From Marinobacterium profundum (GTDB lineage: Bacteria; Pseudomonadota; Gammaproteobacteria; Pseudomonadales; Balneatricaceae), in NCBI RefSeq assembly GCF_001528745.1, contig NZ_BCNS01000158.1, positions 1-35,000 on the forward strand: a stretch of 35,000 bases of DNA, given 5' to 3'. Positions within the stretch are counted from its first letter, which is position 1. Each line of letters starts with the position of its first letter. The position numbers were made by a program, and so were the translations under genes. Below, in pieces: positions 31,981 through 35,000 of the stretch. Under the pieces are notes generated by a model that worked only from the letters and a program-made list of their open reading frames with translations, was not told the DNA's origin and did not search any database.

Positions 31981-33663
31981 TTACATATTCGGGTAGGCCG
32001 GGCCACCGCCGCCCTCAGGCACCATCCAGGTGATGTTCTGCGACGGGTCCTTGATATCGCAGGTTTTACAGTGCACGCAGTTCTGCGCGTTGATCTGAAA
32101 GCGCGGACCACTGGGTTCATCCACGATTTCATAGACTCCGGCCGGGCAAAAACGCTGCGCCGGTTCCGCCCAGGTGGGCAGGTTCGTGGCCAGCGGAATG
32201 CCGGCATCCGTTAACTGCAAGTGGCAGGGCTGGTCTTCTTCGTGGTTGGTGTTGGACAGGAACACCGATGACAGCTTGTCGAAACTCAGCTTGCCGTCCG
32301 GTTTCGGATACTCGATCCGCGGACACTGGGCCGCGGGTTTGAGCTGGGCATAGTCTGCCCGGGTATCGTGCAGTGTGACCGGTATCCTGCCGCCAAACAG
32401 GTTCTGGTCGATAACGTTAAAGGCGCCGCCGAGCCAGGTACCAAATTTGTGCATCGCCGGGCCAAAGTTGCGGCTGCGGAACAGGTCGTCATATAACCAG
32501 GAGTTCTGGAATCTTTTCGTGAAAGACTCGAGATCCTGACCGCCTTCATCTCCCGCCGCGATGGCTTCGAACACGGATTCTGCCGCCAGCATGCCGGACT
32601 TCATCGCCGTGTGGGTGCCCTTGATCTTGGAGAAGTTCAGGGTGCCGGCATCACAACCCAGCAGCAGTGCCCCCGGCATAGTCATCTTGGGCAGGGAGTT
32701 GAAGCCGCCCTTGGCGATAGCCCGGGCGCCGTAGGAGACGCGCTTGCCACCCTCGAGGTACTGGGCGAACAGCGGGTGCTGTTTCATGCGCTGGAACTCG
32801 TCGAATGGGCTCAACCAGGGGTTGGAGTAGTTCAGGTCGATAATCAGCCCGACTACCACCTGATTGTTCTCGCCGTGGTAGAGGAAGAAACCACCGTTGG
32901 TGTCGCCTTCAAGCGGCCAGCCAGCGCCGTGCACCACCAGGCCTGGCTGGTGCTTGGCGGGATCGATATCCCACAACTCCTTGATACCGATGCCGTAGTG
33001 CTGTGGGTCCACGCCTTTGTCGAGCGCAAAACGTTCGATCAGTTGCTTGCCCAGGTGACCACGGCAACCTTCGGTGAACAGGGTGTATTTGGCGTGCAGC
33101 TCCATGCCTGGCATATAGCTGTCCTTGGCCTCACCATCACGGCCAACACCCATATCGCCGGTGGCGATGCCTTTTACGCTGCCGGCAAGTGGGCCATCCT
33201 GGTGATAGAGCACTTCACTGGCGGCAAAGCCCGGGAAGATCTCCACGCCCAGGGCTTCGGCCTGCTCACCCAGCCAGCGGCACAGGTTGCCCAGGCTCGC
33301 CACGTAGTTGCCCTGGTTGTGCATGGTTTTGGGTGCCAGGGCATTGGGGATGCGACGGGCCCCCTGCGCATCCTTGAGCAGGTAGATCTGATCCTCGGTC
33401 ACCGCGGTTTTCAGCGGCGCGCCCTGCGCCGCCCAGTCCGGGAAGAGCTCGTTCAGGGCACGGGGTTCAATCACGGCACCGGAGAGAATATGGGCACCCA
33501 CTTCGGCGCCCTTCTCCACCACGCAGACGGTTATTTCCTGCTGCGCCTCTTGCGCCTGCTGCATTAGCCGGCAGGCCGCCGACAGCCCGGCGGGGCCCGC
33601 GCCGACGATGACAACGTCGAACTCCATGGACTCACGTTCGACAGTACGCATATTTTCACTCAC
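31981..33663 (-). CDS. Electron transfer flavoprotein-ubiquinone oxidoreductase
   Basis: The 560-residue enzyme takes electrons from reduced ETF and reduces ubiquinone at the membrane. The N-terminal FAD motif is VVIVGAGPAGLSAACRL. Middle segments include the quinone/membrane-loop region LEGGKRVSYGARAIAKGGFN and GALLLGCDAGTLNFSKIKG. The C-terminal 4Fe-4S site has CPAGVYE, then NCVHCKTCDIKDPSQNITW. Length fits the bacterial family. The ATG at 33663 or the one four codons later could both serve. It would connect the EtfAB of the betaine operon to the respiratory chain, though ETF-QO also serves fatty-acid and amino-acid oxidation. Confidence 0.95.
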   Translation of the reverse strand: MSENMRTVERESMEFDVVIVGAGPAGLSAACRLMQQAQEAQQEITVCVVEKGAEVGAHILSGAVIEPRALNELFPDWAAQGAPLKTAVTEDQIYLLKDAQGARRIPNALAPKTMHNQGNYVASLGNLCRWLGEQAEALGVEIFPGFAASEVLYHQDGPLAGSVKGIATGDMGVGRDGEAKDSYMPGMELHAKYTLFTEGCRGHLGKQLIERFALDKGVDPQHYGIGIKELWDIDPAKHQPGLVVHGAGWPLEGDTNGGFFLYHGENNQVVVGLIIDLNYSNPWLSPFDEFQRMKQHPLFAQYLEGGKRVSYGARAIAKGGFNSLPKMTMPGALLLGCDAGTLNFSKIKGTHTAMKSGMLAAESVFEAIAAGDEGGQDLESFTKRFQNSWLYDDLFRSRNFGPAMHKFGTWLGGAFNVIDQNLFGGRIPVTLHDTRADYAQLKPAAQCPRIEYPKPDGKLSFDKLSSVFLSNTNHEEDQPCHLQLTDAGIPLATNLPTWAEPAQRFCPAGVYEIVDEPSGPRFQINAQNCVHCKTCDIKDPSQNITWMVPEGGGGPAYPNM

Positions 33664-33732
33664 CAGACTGAACTCCCCTGCTTTCTATTGCACATCTCTG
33701 CGGCTTCACCCATGGCCAGGTTTTGGCCGCCC

Positions 33733-34638
33733 TCAACGTCCGCTGCGTGCCTTGGCTGCGGTGAGGGTATTACGCAACAGGCAAGCCACGGTCATGGGGC
33801 CTATGCCTCCCGGTACCGGTGTTACCGCTGCGGCCACACTGGAGGCGGCGACAAAATTGACATCGCCGGTCAAGCGCGAGGCGCCATCCGCCAGTTCGAT
33901 ACGGTTGATACCCACATCCAGTACGGTCGCACCGGGCTTGATGTAGCTGGCATCGATCATTTCCGGCCGGCCCACCGCCACCACCAGGATGTCGGCGCTG
34001 CGGCATTCCGCGGCCAGGTCCCGGCTGCGGGAGTGCACAGTGGTCACGGTGCAATGAGCGTTCAACAGCAGTTGCCCCATCGGCTTGCCGACGATATTGG
34101 AGCGTCCGACTACCACGGCCTTTAACCCCGACAGATCACCCAGGCGATCCTGCAGCAACAGCAGGCAGCCCAGGGGTGTGCAGGGCACCAGCGCCGACTG
34201 ACCGGTGCTCAGACGCCCGACATTGATCGGATGAAAACCGTCCACATCCTTGGCCGGATCTATGGCCTCGATCACCGCGGCTTCCTCAATCTGCGCCGGC
34301 AACGGCAGCTGTACCAGTATGCCGTCGACCCGGTCATCACTGTTGAGCCTGGCGATCAGCTCAAGCAGTTCGGTCTGGGAGGTGCTGCCCGGCAACAGAT
34401 GCGGAAAGGATGTGATGCCAGCCTCGGCGGCCTGGCGCATCTTGGTTTTCACATAGACCTGGCTGGCCGGATCATCCCCCACCAGCACGACGGCGAGACC
34501 CGGCTGGCGACCCACGTCCGCCTGAAAGCCGGCGGCGCCCTGTGCCACATCGGCACGCAGCGCCAGGGCAAAGGCCTTGCCGTCGATGCGCGCCGCATAG
34601 TCGCGGTGTTGACGTTGATCTTCTGCAGCTTCATTCAT
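33733..34638 (-). CDS. folD: Methylene-THF dehydrogenase / methenyl-THF cyclohydrolase
   Basis: The 301-residue bifunctional enzyme interconverts 5,10-methylene-THF, 5,10-methenyl-THF and 10-formyl-THF with NADP+. The catalytic Tyr-Lys segment [17 protein letters not shown], the [10 protein letters not shown] motif, the [20 protein letters not shown]-binding turn and the closing [10 protein letters not shown] are all present. AGGA lies 9 nt before ATG 34638. It is 17 bp downstream of purU on the same strand, so the two form a one-carbon unit: FolD makes 10-formyl-THF and PurU releases formate. In P. aeruginosa purU2 and fdhA lie next to the sarcosine oxidase genes, so this copy probably serves betaine/sarcosine methyl oxidation. 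The first about 15 residues extend the usual start. Confidence 0.95.
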   Translation of the reverse strand: MNEAAEDQRQHRDYAARIDGKAFALALRADVAQGAAGFQADVGRQPGLAVVLVGDDPASQVYVKTKMRQAAEAGITSFPHLLPGSTSQTELLELIARLNSDDRVDGILVQLPLPAQIEEAAVIEAIDPAKDVDGFHPINVGRLSTGQSALVPCTPLGCLLLLQDRLGDLSGLKAVVVGRSNIVGKPMGQLLLNAHCTVTTVHSRSRDLAAECRSADILVVAVGRPEMIDASYIKPGATVLDVGINRIELADGASRLTGDVNFVAASSVAAAVTPVPGGIGPMTVACLLRNTLTAAKARSGR

Positions 34639-34655
34639 CGGGCAATTCCTCTGGA

Positions 34656-34945
34656 TCAGAAAACAACGGTGCGCAGGCCATTCTGGAATACGCGGTGACG
34701 CACGTGATACTTCACGGCACGGGCCAGGGTCTGGGCTTCGGTATCGCGCCCCACCTGGGTCAGGTGCTGCGGATCCTGAGCATGATCAACCCGCTCCACC
34801 ATCTGCTCGATGATCGGACCTTCATCCAGATCGCCGGTGACATAATGGGCCGTAGCACCAATCAGCTTTACGCCCCGCTCGTAGGCCTGGAAGTAGGGTT
34901 TGGCACCCTTGAAGCCCGGCAGGAAGGAATGGTGAATATTGATAC
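34656..34945 (-). CDS. purU: Formyltetrahydrofolate deformylase, 3' part only
   Basis: The last 96 or so codons are present, opening with [17 protein letters not shown] and closing with GLRTVVF. Seen are the catalytic His of [23 protein letters not shown] and [15 protein letters not shown], all typical of the PurU C-terminal transformylase-like domain. It hydrolyses 10-formyl-THF to THF and formate. The N-terminal ACT domain and the rest of the catalytic domain are missing. The frame meets a stop immediately upstream, in sequence that resembles a sequencing adapter (34946 on). The truncation is therefore an assembly-end artefact, not a pseudogene. Confidence 0.93.
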
Positions 34946-35000
34946 ATGTACCTTATACACCTCTGACGCTGCCTACGGCACCGCCCACTTACACCTACGG
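34946..35000. other. Probable Nextera adapter read-through at the contig end
   Basis: Bases 34946-34978 match the Nextera transposase mosaic-end/read adapter at about 27 of 33 positions, including CTTATACAC and TCTGACGCTGCC. The following 22 bases only loosely fit an index plus flow-cell sequence. The purU reading frame breaks exactly here. These bases are very likely not genomic. Confidence 0.85.

Noticed and set aside
32611-33567. 318-codon plus-strand open frame
   Set aside because: Antisense to ETF-QO, whose own domains are unambiguous.
34656-34945. purU as a pseudogene
   Set aside because: The frame is intact up to the point where adapter-like sequence begins, so the loss is technical.

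Overview
The window looks like chromosomal DNA of a marine-type gammaproteobacterium, probably in the Oceanospirillales/Pseudomonadales area. This is inferred from moderately high GC, a Pseudomonas-like betaine catabolism cluster, a BCCT carrier and an orphan TRAP binding protein. No species can be named from the sequence. No rRNA, tRNA, CRISPR array, prophage or complete insertion sequence was seen.

Layout. Bases 1-1580 are gene-poor and hold a GreA/Rnk-type C-terminal-domain protein, a 29-residue lysine-rich microprotein, a small hypothetical protein and several palindromes. Bases 1582-5940 (minus strand) carry an SLC13/DASS anion symporter, a glutathione S-transferase, a small unknown protein and a BCCT carrier. 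Bases 5941-6764 are a structured, gene-free spacer. Bases 6765-14683 (minus strand) form a glycine betaine/dimethylglycine catabolism operon in the order known from Pseudomonas aeruginosa PA5396-PA5401: M19-like dipeptidase homologue, V4R protein, dgcA, dgcB, etfA, etfB. The regulator gbdR (15344-16480), a divergent LysR gene, the serine ammonia-lyase sdaA and the glutathione-independent formaldehyde dehydrogenase fdhA follow.

Bases 21234-29242 hold a second module. A histidine kinase and a sigma-54 response regulator come first. Next are a periplasmic three-BON-domain protein, three small proteins resembling YqjD/YqjE/YqjK, an AI-2E-family permease and a lipoprotein phospholipase D/cardiolipin synthase. 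I see one -24/-12 promoter before the kinase and another before the BON gene. Both have the same 13-bp motif upstream, so the regulator probably controls its own operon and the envelope operon. This is my best candidate for an undescribed regulated system.

Bases 29249-34945 (minus strand) carry a CPA1 Na+/H+ antiporter, an orphan TRAP binding protein, ETF-ubiquinone oxidoreductase, folD and the 3' part of purU. Functionally, BCCT could import betaine, and DgcAB with EtfAB and ETF-QO would pass electrons to ubiquinone. FdhA, FolD and PurU would handle the released one-carbon units, and SdaA would convert serine to pyruvate. The betaine monooxygenase (gbcAB), sarcosine oxidase (soxBDAG) and glyA genes are not in the window.

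Two further points stand out. A family of degenerate 7-bp tandem repeats sits mostly just after stop codons, and in the four clear G-rich cases the G-rich strand is the mRNA strand. The last ~55 bases look like Nextera adapter read-through, so purU is cut by an assembly artefact rather than by biology.
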